Shown: positions 24,779-35,548, numbered from the stretch's first letter. The stretch is DNA of 64,000 nt from Purpureocillium takamizusanense (GCF_022605165.1 NC_063073.1:2232001-2296000), one strand, 5' to 3'. Translations and numbers: made by a program. The notes: a model not told the origin generated them from the letters alone.

Positions 24779-25629
24779 CGCGCGCGCACGGGCTTGGGTT
24801 TTCTTCTTTCTAAGATTAGGTGTTATTGACCATCGGGCCACGCCCGAAGGCGACGGCGACGGCGACGACGACGACGTTGACTCTGTTGCTGATCATTATT
24901 ACTACCTACCTTGGTACCTACTAGTGCGGTACTACCTAAGGTATGCCAAGGAGTCAAGGACGGTTTACGTAGTAGGTACGTAGTACCTACAGTGGTACCT
25001 ACAGTGAGCTCTTGTGGGGAGGGAAGGGGAGGCGCTTCTTGGGCGGTCCCGCGGGCGCAAGCTGCCCGCTTTCGTTGCAGTAGCACAACATTGAAACGGG
25101 ATAGGGATCGTCCCGCGCTTATTATACAAAAGACTGCGCAGGCGCGCCGGGCTTTGACCGCCGCAAAGATGCACGTCACATTTTATTGTTCGTTTATTGT
25201 TCGCACATCCTATTGTTCGTATCGCCTAGAAACAGGACTACACACGGTCAGGGGAAAGAAGATTGCGTGCCGCCATTAATGGGTCAGATTCAATTACATT
25301 TTCGTAGATGCGTGGGCGTGCCGCACTCCAATCCGCCCACCCGAAGTGCGCAGAATGGCTCGGAGACGCGCGAGCACATGCACAAAGAAGAGCAACTATG
25401 TACATCGTGGGCGGCATGGCTGGCGTGGCATCTCCGACTCCCGTTCCCGTCGGCGTCCGCAGAAAGCAAACGCTGGCCTCCCTGATCGAATCTCCAGTCC
25501 CATCCGCGCCGTCCGCTAACAGGCCGTCATACCGTTGGTAATAAATAAAGACACCCAGCTGCACATGGCTACGTCAATGACGGCCGGCTCCGCAGCTGGG
25601 CCCTCTGAATGGTGCGCTCTAGCGACCGC
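24779..25629. other. Convergent 3' region, rich in GTACCTAC motifs
   Basis: 850 nt between two convergent stops. Around 24896-25012 there are many copies of TACCTAC/GTAGGTA words, some arranged as inverted repeats such as GTAGGTACGTAGTACCTAC, which could form hairpins. No gene was seen. Confidence 0.5.
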
Positions 25630-26601
25630 TTAGTGGCAGTGGCAGTTGTACGTGGAGAGGATGAGCTTGATGAGGCCGCCGACCAGGCACAGCAGGCCAT
25701 CGACAGCGACAGTAATGATGGCTTGAGCCTTGCCGCAAATGAGCAGGACGTTGGGGAGGATGCACAGGCCGACGAGGGCCTCGAGCTGAGCACCAATGTG
25801 CACATCGACGTCGAGGCCGATGTCAATGAAGTTCTTGCAGCCCTTGGTGCAGTAGGAGACGCAGTCAACCTTGCACTTGCCCAGGCCGAGGCCGCAGAGC
25901 AGGCCCCGGACCTTGGCGAACAAGCCGACGACGAGCCTGGCGTCGATGTCGGCCTTGGCGGCAGCGAGGGCGAAGACGTCGGTGTTGAAGAGCGCGACGG
26001 CCTCAACAACGGTGCCGACGTACAGACTGGCCAGGCCGGCGCAGGTGGCCTTGAGGTCGGCGGAAACGTTGGCGGTGACATCAATGGCGGCGTGGGCATA
26101 GGCCTCAATCTCGAGGAGGATGCTGGCGGAGGCGACAAAGGCAATGGTGTTGGGGCCAGCCTGGCAGTACTCGTGGTGGGCGTCGTACTTGACAATCTTG
26201 TAGGGGGAGATGGCGCAGAAGGTAGCGAGCTTGACGCCCTTGGAGGCAAAGACGTCGATCTTGGGCTCGGGCCAGGCGCCGACAATGGCCTTGCCAACGC
26301 ACTTCTTGGAGCCGACGTCGAGATGCAGGCCGGGCTTGCACGAGCAAGACTTGGCCCAGGGGCAGTATGACATGTCGCCTGGGCACTTGAAGCCGGCCGC
26401 GCCATCAAGAGCCGCCCTGACCTTGACGTCGACATCGGCACCGACCTTGACAAGGGCATCGACCTTGGCTTCGATATCAACGGCGGCATTGACCTCGACG
26501 TCGACGTCGGCGCCAACGATGGCAGGGATAGTGCGGCTCACGACGGCGTTGGCCGTGGCCGTGCTGGCCAGGAGGCTGGCAAAGGCGACAGTGAAGCGCA
26601 T
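25630..26601 (-). CDS. Secreted cysteine-rich protein with V-D-V pseudo-repeats
   Basis: A 323-residue protein of unknown function. The start at 26601 gives a clean signal peptide (about residues 1-20, MRFTVAFASLLASTATANA). The mature protein opens with alternating Val/Asp/Ala pseudo-repeats (GADVDVEV, GADVDVKV at about residues 30-65, echoed by GLDVDVHIGAQL further on). A cysteine-rich module follows (CPGDMSYC, KSCSCKPG, KKC), then Ala-rich helical segments, the cluster GKCKVDCVSYCTKGC, and a very hydrophobic region near the C-terminus ending in CHCH. I count 18 cysteines in the mature part, an even number consistent with disulfides. Codons are strongly biased to GTC, GCC, GAC and AAG, suggesting high expression, and a good TATA box lies upstream. 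No intron is needed. It could be a cell-surface or effector-like protein; I do not assign a family. Confidence 0.8.
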   Translation of the reverse strand: MRFTVAFASLLASTATANAVVSRTIPAIVGADVDVEVNAAVDIEAKVDALVKVGADVDVKVRAALDGAAGFKCPGDMSYCPWAKSCSCKPGLHLDVGSKKCVGKAIVGAWPEPKIDVFASKGVKLATFCAISPYKIVKYDAHHEYCQAGPNTIAFVASASILLEIEAYAHAAIDVTANVSADLKATCAGLASLYVGTVVEAVALFNTDVFALAAAKADIDARLVVGLFAKVRGLLCGLGLGKCKVDCVSYCTKGCKNFIDIGLDVDVHIGAQLEALVGLCILPNVLLICGKAQAIITVAVDGLLCLVGGLIKLILSTYNCHCH

Positions 26602-26789
26602 TTTGATGTTCCGAGTACGGTGAGGTACTAGAAGGTATAGGTTGCGAACAAGAGCGATTACGAAACAAAGTGCTAAAGAGCGACTGATGCTTTTGAAGCA
26701 AGCGAGTGACTGTTGCCAAAACAAACGGCAAGGTTAGAGAAGTTGATGGACGAGCAGATCGGCCAAGCCCTGTAAGCGGATCAGCTTCT

Positions 26790-26798
26790 CTTATATAG
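26790..26798 (-). promoter_or_regulatory. TATA box of the secreted cysteine-rich protein gene
   Basis: On the minus strand the sequence reads CTATATAAG about 190 nt before the start codon at 26601. This near-perfect TATA box is consistent with a strongly expressed, regulated gene. Confidence 0.6.
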
Positions 26799-26801
26799 AG
26801 C

Positions 26802-29800
26802 CGGCGGGCCATGGTGTTGCTCGCGCACATAGACGGCGGGCCTTGGCCTGTTCACTCACTCCGTGGTTGCGGGGGTGGGCGACCGCACCGTATTCGGTCC
26901 ATGAGCGAGCACCATGTCCGAATGGAGGCTAAACGAGTAATCTACGCGCATGCAGTAGCTCATGGCGCACCCCTGAGGCCATCGTGGGTGGTCTCCCTGT
27001 CGGGCCCGGCGAGTGGACTAGGGAGAAGGCGCGTTAGGTCGAGCTCGGGGCACAGCCGCAGCTCCATCGAGGGAGGTCCAGAAGAGGTCCAGACTACTAG
27101 ACCGGGGCGAGAGAGAGATAGAAGAAGAAGCTGGGCCGCAAATTGGGGTCGAGCACGGTTCGTCCTCGTATGGAGAGACGGAGGGGAGCCGGTGCGTGTG
27201 GGTTCCCGGCCAGGATGCCCAGCGCAGTACAGCAGCAGCAGATGTCGATCTGCCCGGGACCACGATGCCGGCGTACGAGGAATAGTAACGTTAGTATGCA
27301 GTGTAGTGCGTCGTAAACCTGCAGACTCTGGAGGACGACACGAGGGGTTGACTGCATATCCCGCTGCAGAAAGGGAGTCGGGACAACATGAAACGTCAAG
27401 GCATGCATGCATGCATACAGTATACATGCATCGTGATCCGTGAGACTTAGTAGCGGTCAGAATCGAAGCAGAGGCCGCCACCGTCGGACTCACTTAGACG
27501 GCAAGAGCAGAGCAGCTCCCTGATGACCGCCATTGCCAGATCCGTCCAGCTCGGAACCCGAGGGTAGAAAAGATGGGGAAGGAACGCCGGCGAACGGGCC
27601 CTCTGCCGCACCGCACCGCGCCGCCCCGATTGGTCATGTCGATCCATCCATCATCCGACCAACCGACGTGGCCGCCAAGGTGGGAAAGAGCACTCGTCCT
27701 CGTCTTTGTGCGCCTGCTCGAAGCTGTACTTTCAAGCACTAACATCATCGTCCGTCCGGACTTGAATTGTCCAATCAATGACAAGCCCCCAACGCTGAGC
27801 CTCAGGCAGAAAATACGAATACACCTGGTTCAGGTTTCCTCATGAGCACAGCGCCCTTCATCCAATGGTCAATTCGGAGCATCTTCATTACCTAGGTTTG
27901 ACGCTCACCTGAGCTACTATACCAACTTCGTCCGTACTGTCAGCGTCCGGCTCTATGGCAGAGACATCGCACAGACGCGGTCGACTTCATCTGACCTCCT
28001 TTGAAATTACTTGGTACGAAGACGATTGCCACCACTTTCCGCCACCTCTCACATGCAGCTCTGTCGGTCTCCGGGCCACCCTGGTTGCTCATCAGTGCGC
28101 CACCCTTGCACGGCACTTTGTGCGGGTTCTAACTTCTTCCTCCTCCGTCCCGGCCCAACAGCTCCAGCGGCTCCGACCGACAGCTTGTTGTTGGCCCGCG
28201 CTATAGCGTCCACGGTCGCGAGTCATCCACATCTCCAGGCAGAGGCATGAGAACAACAACGCTCTTTGAGAGCATCGCTACCACCGTCTCGACGCCACAA
28301 CCTGCCTCCGCTCTCCGGCATTGTACACCTCGCCTCGGCTGCGGGCACAATTCTTGTTCCTCGGCACACTCGATCGCCTCCCTCCGGTCTATGAGGCCCA
28401 CACTCAACAGGCGCTCCTCCAGGCCTGATGGACCGTGTTCCAGCTCAACATCAGCGTGTTGAACGTACTATTTCCTATCTTTGCGAAGGGAGAGCCATTG
28501 TTGTGACAATGCGGAAATTTGCTCCCCTGCGTTCGCATCCTTCGAGTTCAGATCGTCGCCCCTCGCAGCCAGACAGACAACCAAGATGCCCTGCCTCGGG
28601 TTACATCAACTAGCTTGTCACACGGACCCTGCCTGCATCCTTTCACCTCTGCCACCAGGCACAGGTGCCCCTCACCACCCTCACACCAGGGACCACATGG
28701 CAACGGTGGCCGTTTGCTGCGTAGACTAGTCAGGCAGCAGACGCTAACGGCCGCCAAAGGATAACTAAGCGGCTGGCCTTTTTGGCATTTCGTCGTTTGG
28801 CGAGCTCGGCGCATATTGTAGTTCCCTGTGCAGTGATCAACAAAATCACAGCAACCAATCCTCGGGCTGCCGGTGCCGTTCCTGGTCAGGTCAGCGGTGT
28901 GCGGCCCCGGTGTAACACCAAGCTGTTGTACATGAACAGCGGAAGATCTACGGAGTATGGAAATATCAATTACCGCAGCGCTCCGGCCGCCGGCGCACAG
29001 TTCGTCGCCTTTTCAACATATGTCTTAGAACGGCGGGGCTGACTGGACGTGTTCTCCTGGACACTACGCGACAAAATCCGGTACGTACATACGAGCGCCA
29101 GGAATTGCTGGCCCTGGCTTCCATCGGCAGACAACAGACGAATCTCGGGATCAACAAAGTCCTACGAAGTACGTATCCGCTCCTCCTCGAGAGTGGCACT
29201 GCATGCAATGTACCCCTCCACAGCAGGTCGCCTCCACTGTGTCAAAGCGGTGCCCGATGCTGCAAGCAGCGACCTTGCCAGGATGGCAGGCCATGGTTTA
29301 TTCAACATCCAAACACCGCTGCCGAGGATGAGCAATGTTATGTTTGTCCCCAAATTAGCACATCGCAGCTAGGCCGTGATGTCGGTAAGCGGCCCATACG
29401 ACCCGGGTGAAGACTCAGCCCCTTTCAGTTGGCGGAATCTCCCGCCACTGAGCCCCTCGAACTGTGCCGCCATGGCGACGGTCAAGCCAGCAAGCTTGGC
29501 GCTCAATATGGCATTGCTCGGGAACCGGACGATTGACCTGTAATTCGGTCTTCCCGCTACGTAGACCAAATACAGACAAGTAAGTGCGTAGCCGCGTGGC
29601 GGTCATCAGCGGACGGCATCTCGCAGCCACAAATGATATCGGTCGAATTGGCCGGAGAGCAAGCCGCGCCGCACGGCCGCAAGGTTCCGTCGGCCAATCC
29701 ACGACGCTTGTCATTTACACATGGGACGAAGAGAAAATAAAGAAAGACAATCGGAAACGGATAGCGGCCATGTGCGATAGCACACGTGCCTCATGAGCTG

Positions 29801-30545
29801 CCCCTAAGGTCCTCAGCGGGAGAGGGGCGCGCGGTCAGACCCAGGCAGATCCGAGCGTTCGTGTGTGTTAAATTGGCAACGGCGGCGCTGCGATGGCGCC
29901 AGTAGCACAAAAACGGCGGGATCTAGAACCGGAGCTGAAAAAGTAAACCTCAACACAGGCGCAAAGTAGAGGCTGACAAGTCATTGGATCAGGAACAAAA
30001 ATCGAAATGACATGGGGGCCCAGCAGTGGCTAGCATGGACGTTTTTCACCAGAACCAAACAAACCAACCATGGCTGGCTGGCGTTATGCCGTGCTTGCGG
30101 CATGCGAGCCATGCAAGCCACAGGCAGCAGTCCGATGCGATCGCCGCTCAGTGTCCCTTCCGGGGGAGAGGTGAACCAAAAAAATCTGCATCACAACAAC
30201 TACAGATCTCATGGGACTGGGCGCATGTGAGACGTGTTCGAGATTGCTGCATCGGAGCGCATGGCAAAGTCGCATCGTATCGCATCGCATTGCACCCCTC
30301 GCGGCTCAGATTTGCCTTTACGTCGTCATTGCTGTCCGGCGATTGCCCGAGTCGGTAGCAAAGGGTTTGGCCGCCGCAGCAGCGAAACACACGATGCATC
30401 CCTTCCCTGGCAGTCGTCTTACTGTGTGGCAGCTCGGAAGTATCTGTGGTATCATCACTGCCGGGTGCCTCTGCGTCTAGGCCCTAGGTACGAAGTAGGT
30501 AGATTCTGCGAGCACCTGCATCGCGTTGCGCCCTGCCGCCGCCAC
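26802..30545. other. Long intergenic region, no supported gene
   Basis: 3.7 kb without a convincing gene. It contains a GCAT repeat at about 27401-27416, short partial GTAC-NNN-GTAC elements (28012, 29163, 30488), and between about 28000 and 29050 a stretch with many stop-interrupted short frames. That stretch could be a decayed gene or transposon, but I cannot match it to any family. Confidence 0.45.
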
Positions 30546-32432
30546 TCAGGCGATGAGGGTGGTGCCCTTGACCCTGCCGCTCTCCATCTTGGCCGTCCTG
30601 GCTCCGAATTGTATCTGAAACGCCGTTTAGCACGGCGCAGCAGCCGGATTCGGGGCCCCGCGGGGGCGGGCGCGGACAGAGACTCGCAACTTACAGCACG
30701 CTTCTTCTCGGCAGCCACGAACGGCATGCCGAGCTCCTGGGCGAGGAGGCGCAAGACGCGTTTGCCCGGTTCTACGGCATCATCCCCGCCGGCGGCTTGG
30801 TTTTCAAAGTCGCACTTTTCCCACACGGGGGTTTCGATTGCCCACTTGACAAGGCCCTCGTCAAGATAGGGGAACCTCACCTCTCGCTCCCAGTGCGCCA
30901 TGGCACGGTCATCTCGACCAAGATTTCTCTTGCCAAGCCGGCCAACGTCGAGCTTCAGCTCGTCGTTGAGGCCTTCGTATCCGCGTCTGGAGAAGGCAGT
31001 GGCGTGGCGAATGTACCCTCCAAAGAGTTCGTCAGCTCCCAAGCCCGAGAGCAGCACGCGGGCCGTCGTTGTGTAGGGCCGCGATTCTGAACACGGGCCG
31101 TCCTGGCTGAGACCCTGACCGCGCGATGCAAAGTAGAGGGCATAGGCGATGGACAGGTCCATCTCGGTGTTGTGTGGATATATCAGGTCGACGACTTCGG
31201 ACCTGTGGGAGCGCGTCAAGGAATAGGGGACGTTTACCTTGAAGCTTTGGTCAGTGCACGTGTCGACGTTATCGGTAATGATAGGCATTTCTCAGCTTAC
31301 GCAGACCAGTCGCCACCGTCTCGTCGGGCAGACAGCGACGAGCTCGGCAAAAGACTTACGCCCTGTGATTCTGTCAGGGCAGAGTTCGTACAAGCCTTGC
31401 TCAGAGGTGGTCTTGTGCTGGGCTGCTATCCTGGGATTCTCAAAGGCCACGTTCAAGAGGTCTATGGCTTGGTCCGAGGGCAGCAGGTCACTGGTGAGCC
31501 GCGCCAGGACGGTGCAGTCCAACCCGCCGGAGAATAGGACGGCGACCCTGGCATCGGTCGATGACGTCTTGGGAGGCTCCGGCACCTGGAGGACGCGGTA
31601 TCTCAGGGAATCAGTGAGGTGGTCCCGTAAGTAGCCTACAGAGGGTGCGTTCCGAGTCAAGCTGCCTCGAGCACTTGCTGTGGAGGCGTTGAACACGCCG
31701 AGACTCGAGACCTGAGCAGGGATGTCAGCCGCATACAGGACGAGCATCTGCCCTCAAACTCACGAGTTGATCGTCTGCGGCCCAGTCATGTCTGTGGGGT
31801 GTCATCTCAGCATCAGACAAAGTACTCAGGTCCAGCGTATAGCAGCCATCAGCCTCGACCTCGGCCCAGTTTTGCGAGGAGGATTCTGCAACGCTTGACA
31901 GAGAGAATCCATCACACGTCTCGAACATGAGGGACCTGCGGCCGAGACGGTCGCGCCCATAATAAAGGCGGCGAGCGGGCTTGTCAAAGAAGATGAAGGC
32001 AAACGGGCCCTCGATGTCGCGCAACACACGGAGAACGAGGTCGCCGGCGCCGCCACCACCACCATTACCGCCGCTCCCATCGGCGCCGCGGCGACTGGCC
32101 GCTACCAGCTCCGTCAGGATGGCCTCACCATCGTTGCCCCGAACCGGGCGGCCACGGAACTTCCAGGCCTCGCCATTCCAGCATAGGACGGAGCCCGAGG
32201 ACTCGTCAACGAGAGGCTGCCTGGCGACGTGGTCTCCGCGCAGGGCCAGGACGGTCGAGGTGAAGGTGAGGTACAGCGCCTTGTCCACGGGGCCGTCGCC
32301 GTGGTGGCCGTCGTCCAGACGTGCGTGGACGGTGCTACAGTGGTCGGGGCCTCGGCTCCGAAGGCGCCTCTCCAGGGTCTGGGAGGGGGCGCGATGTGCA
32401 GACCTGGAGATGGTCGCGTGGATGCCGCACAT
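30546..32432 (-). CDS. Asparagine synthetase domain-containing protein 1 (ASNSD1-like)
   Basis: Glutamine-hydrolysing asparagine-synthetase-like protein. Exons on the minus strand: 32432-31764, 31711-31301, 31237-30695 and 30614-30546, giving 563 aa; all introns are phase 0. The start was set at MCGIHATISR because the N-terminal nucleophile cysteine must be residue 2. The class II glutamine amidotransferase domain covers about residues 2-215 (RSRGPDH, WNGEAWKF, NDGEAILTEL, GPFAFIFFD, YGRDRLGRRSL). The synthetase domain starts near residue 275 with the ATP-pyrophosphatase loop LFSGGLDCTVLA, then PHNTEMDLSI, LLSGLGADELFGGY and REVRFPYLDE. The C-terminus ends with FGARTAKME. The Ser of the usual SGGLDS loop is Cys here, as in several ASNSD1-type proteins. 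Biochemical activity of this subfamily is poorly established, so asparagine synthesis is inferred only. Upstream, in the 5' leader, an in-frame run of His codons comes from a GTG repeat. Confidence 0.88.
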
Positions 32433-32536
32433 GCTCGCTCCGCGGTGGGCGGTATCGGAACGGGCACAGGCGGCAGGCGTTTGAGACGAAGGGGTAGTGA
32501 GGAGAGCGCTGGCGGCGGCGGCGACGTCGTGATTGC

Positions 32537-32570
32537 CGTGGTGGTGGTGGTGATGGTGGTGGTGGTGGTG
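32537..32570. repeat. GTG/CAC trinucleotide repeat
   Basis: About eleven GTG units with one interruption, lying about 105 nt upstream of the ASNSD1-like start on the minus strand. If translated in the extended frame it would encode a polyhistidine run. Confidence 0.8.
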
Positions 32571-33608
32571 AGCGAAAGGGTCGGCCACTGCCAAACTCGA
32601 CGTTTTGAATGTTGAAAGTTCCCTCCTCAGCTCAGTGGGTATTAGTTATCGCGTGTCGCACCACGCGCCTGAGGCCCCACCTGGAGCCGCCGCCCAGGAG
32701 GGCCGCATGGGCCCTGATGAGCCACCATCGGATGGCGCTGACATCAGCGTCTGGGGCCTCTCATCAAGTATGGAGCGATGGAAGGGGGTAATGATATAAT
32801 AAGGCAGTGTCTCCCTGGTGCAGGAACAAAACCCTGGAGGCCCTGTCATTGTGCTGCAAATCCTCATCTCCACGCTGGCGGACAGGGCTCCGCTGCATTC
32901 TCTTTGAACAGGAATTGTTCATCATTGAGAGAAATCCCCTTTCCATGAGCGGTCGCGGCACGTATGTATTTCAGCATGAACGAGTGAAACGATGTAGTTA
33001 CCCAGTAATTCGTAGGGATCTACAGATTATATACCAAGTACGAAGCCCTAGACTCCATCATCATCACAGGCCCTGTATACTGTGCCTCGGACCCCCACAA
33101 CACGAATGCCCGTACGTACATGTCGATGATGTGAGACCAGCGGAACATGAACAATAGCAGCGATATCCTCGCTGGCAAGAAGGATGACCTCACCTCAAGT
33201 CCCGAAAATGATGAGAGTCCACGTGCCGCGGCATCCTTTTCAAACCCATAAAACTCGCTGACGGGCTCCAGAACTGCGCCCGAAGGATTCGACAGGTTCG
33301 CTGACCAAGACGCAAGGGACCATGCTGCTTTTCTATTTTTGCTCCGACGATCGTCGCGGCGCCGCGGAGCGCTAGTAGTAGTTAGTACGTACGTAGTAGC
33401 AGTGGGAGTACTACGCAGTAGTAGTTGCAGGGCTGGCTGCTGGACACCCCCCGCAAGTTGGCGCCCCGTCGACGGTTCGGTTCGTGGTGGCAATGTCATC
33501 ATCCCGACGAGCCTCCTCTCCCGGTGGGCGGCGGGTGTCATCAGGGGCCTGGGACGCGCGATGGGATCTTCGCCTAGGCCGGATCGCGGCTGACCGTTTC
33601 CAGCCGAT

Positions 33609-33614
33609 TATAAA
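33609..33614 (+). promoter_or_regulatory. TATA box of the SGNH hydrolase gene
   Basis: TATAAA lies 84 nt before the ATG at 33693. Confidence 0.5.
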
Positions 33615-33692
33615 GCCCCGGGGGGCTCCTTTCTACGTGCTCCGGGATCTTGTAGAGTTCACGATCCGGGCCCTGCTAAGAACAACATACTT

Positions 33693-34559
33693 ATGACGAT
33701 GGCGCCGTTCTTTCAGTCTCTCAGCCAAGTGGCCGTCGTCGCCCTTGCGCTCATCTCGAACGGTAAGTCGGGTCAAGACTTGGTTGGGGAGAGAAGCTGC
33801 TCTTCCCCCAAAAAGCAGCTCTCAGGCTAACACAAGCACGTCCTCCCAAAAGCCCAAGCAGCGCCTCCTCCCACCGACGCGGCGAGGCAGCTCGACGACC
33901 GAGCCGGCAAGGTGCCGCTGCGCCTCATGCCGCTGGGCGCCTCCATCACGGCCGGCCTGCGCTCCTCGACGGGCAACGGCTACCGGCAGGACCTGCGCGC
34001 GCTGCTCGTCAAGGACGGCCACCCCATCGACATGGTCGGGTCGCGCAAGTCGGGCACCATGAAGGACAACGACAACGAAGGGTGGTCTGGGTTCCGCATC
34101 GGGCAGGTCGAGGCCAAGGCGCGCGCGTCGGTCCCCGGGCTGCTGCCCAACCTCTTCTGCGTCAACGCGGGCACCAACGACTGCGCGCAGGGGTTCGACG
34201 TGGGCGGCGCGGGCGCGCGCATGGGCGACATGCTCGAGTACCTGTGGCGCGCGTCGCCCGAGTCCACGGTCGTGCTGTCGACGCTGCTCCTCAACCTCAA
34301 CGCCACGCGCGAGGCGTGCGGCCTGCGCGTCAACGAGCAGATCAGGAAGCTGGCCGCCGACAAGGCCGCCGCGGGCCGGCGCGTCGTGCTCGTCGACATG
34401 CACGCCGCGGACGGGCCGCAGAGGGGGGACATGGCCGACGACACGCACCCGGGCGACGGGGGGTACCGCAAGATGGCCGACATATGGCACCGCGGCATCC
34501 GCGAGGCCGAAGCAAAGGGCTTTCTGAAGCCGCCGCACAAAAAGCCTTCGTCCCCCTAG
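33693..34559 (+). CDS. Secreted SGNH/GDSL-type hydrolase, with an open frame continuing past its stop
   Basis: Predicted secreted esterase or lipase of the SGNH fold. Exons 33693-33762 and 33853-34559 give 258 aa. The signal peptide is about residues 1-26, interrupted by a 90-nt intron in phase 1. Block I is MPLGASIT with the likely nucleophile Ser54. Block III shows NAGTNDC with Asn132, and block V shows DDTHPGD with Asp219 and His222, so the catalytic set is complete. The stop is TAG at 34557-34559. The same frame then stays open for 106 more codons to a second TAG at 34878-34880 (see the separate entry). A second ATG at 33699 is an alternative start. The natural substrate is unknown; relatives act on acetylated or feruloylated sugars and on lipids. 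Confidence 0.85.
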
Positions 34560-34880
34560 GGGTGCGATGAGGGGGAGGGTACAGACGGAGGAGGAGGAGG
34601 CGGGAACCAAGACGACGACGACGATGGCGGCCAGTGCCCGCTGCCCTCCGGAGGCGGAGACGGCAGCGGCAGCGGGCCCGCGGCCTCGACCACGGACGGT
34701 GTCGCCGCCACGGCTACCGAGACAGAGCCCGGCGCCGGCGCTGGCGGGCACGAGTCTGCCGCTGGCGCATCATCACGACGTCACCCTCCCCCCTCGCTTG
34801 CCGGCATGGGAGCAGCCGGCGCGGCGGTCCTTGCGGCGTTTGGGACGGGCGCAGTCCTCGCTGGGCGGCAGTTGTTATAG
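34560..34880 (+). other. Possible readthrough or lost C-terminal extension of the SGNH hydrolase
   Basis: In the same frame as the hydrolase and directly after its TAG, 106 codons remain open. They encode a Gly-rich stretch, a run of five Asp, a Gly/Ser/Ala/Thr-rich linker (ASTTDGVAATATETEPG) and finally a hydrophobic end (AGMGAAGAAVLAAFGTGAVL) just before the next stop. This is the layout of a GPI-anchored fungal wall or membrane protein: catalytic domain, low-complexity linker, small residues, hydrophobic tail. No phase-0 donor GT exists between His222 and the TAG, so an intron cannot remove the stop without destroying the active site. I infer stop-codon readthrough, a strain-specific nonsense mutation, or an assembly error. 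Confidence 0.5.
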
Positions 34881-35075
34881 AATGTAGCATATATACTCCC
34901 TGCACCAAGACGGTGATGCTGTCGTTGAGAACGATGCATGCGTAATGAAAGTTTGTTGTCAGATTGAGCTATGCAGTCCTATCCAAGGAATTTTCTATGG
35001 CGTATCTTGTCTAGCCCTCTTGTATGCAAATAGCGCAGACTCAGACATCAAATCAGGATCCGACAAGGATCAGCA

Positions 35076-35147
35076 TCCGGTATGGTGTAGTGGCTAACAT
35101 CGCTCGCTCTCACCGAGCAGCCCAGGGTTCGATTCCCTGTACCGGAG
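35076..35147 (+). tRNA. tRNA-Glu(CTC), intronless
   Basis: 72 nt forming a full cloverleaf. The acceptor stem TCCGGTA pairs with TACCGGA, with discriminator G at 35147. The anticodon stem GCTCG/CGAGC encloses the loop CTCTCAC with anticodon CTC at 35109-35111. The T arm is CAGGG TTCGATT CCCTG. It decodes GAG, the favoured Glu codon in this GC-rich genome. Confidence 0.95.
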
Positions 35148-35153
35148 TGTCTC

Positions 35154-35161
35154 TTTTTTTT
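35154..35161 (+). terminator. RNA polymerase III terminator of the first tRNA-Glu
   Basis: A run of eight T starts 7 nt after the tRNA 3' end. Confidence 0.75.
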
Positions 35162-35548
35162 GGATCTTTTTACCCTCCATAGATAGTAAGTCTTTCTCCC
35201 GCCGCGCTTGTCTTTTCACACCGTAAAAGTCTTGCTTTCGTAGGAGGCAAGCAAGTAGATGCCAGCGGGCGGCGCGTCGAAGAAAGAAAAAAGGAGATCC
35301 TGTCGGGCTCGACCCTCCCTTTTTTTATCACTGTCCTGGCGTGCAAGTTGTGATCCTGATAATTCCACCGTCAAGTCTCCATCCAATCCACCCACCCACC
35401 TGCTCGCCCACAATGGAGGAAAGGAGAAGAGAAAAACCCACCCATAGCCACTGCCGCAGCAAAGATATATCAACCACTTCAGGTCGTCCCCATCCCACTC
35501 CCAGTCTCCTCCCCCACAAAGGAGACAGACAGTGATTAAAAATCTGTA

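Larger units (their letters stand above)
32433..33692. other. Divergent intergenic region between ASNSD1-like and SGNH hydrolase genes
   Basis: 1.26 kb. The left part is the 5' leader and promoter of the ASNSD1-like gene, with a (GTG)n repeat at 32537-32570. The right part has a cluster of GTA/TAC words at about 33371-33427 and the SGNH hydrolase promoter. No gene was seen. Confidence 0.5.

Noticed and set aside
25609..26370. 253-codon plus-strand frame opposite the secreted cysteine-rich gene
   Set aside because: Its acidic, low-complexity product is a by-product of the strongly biased codons of the real minus-strand gene, which has a signal peptide and ordered cysteines.
9748..32432. Asparaginase, ASNSD1-like and TRP4 genes as an amino-acid gene cluster
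   Set aside because: They are 14-20 kb apart with unrelated genes between, on different strands, and share no visible regulatory arrangement; proximity is probably chance.
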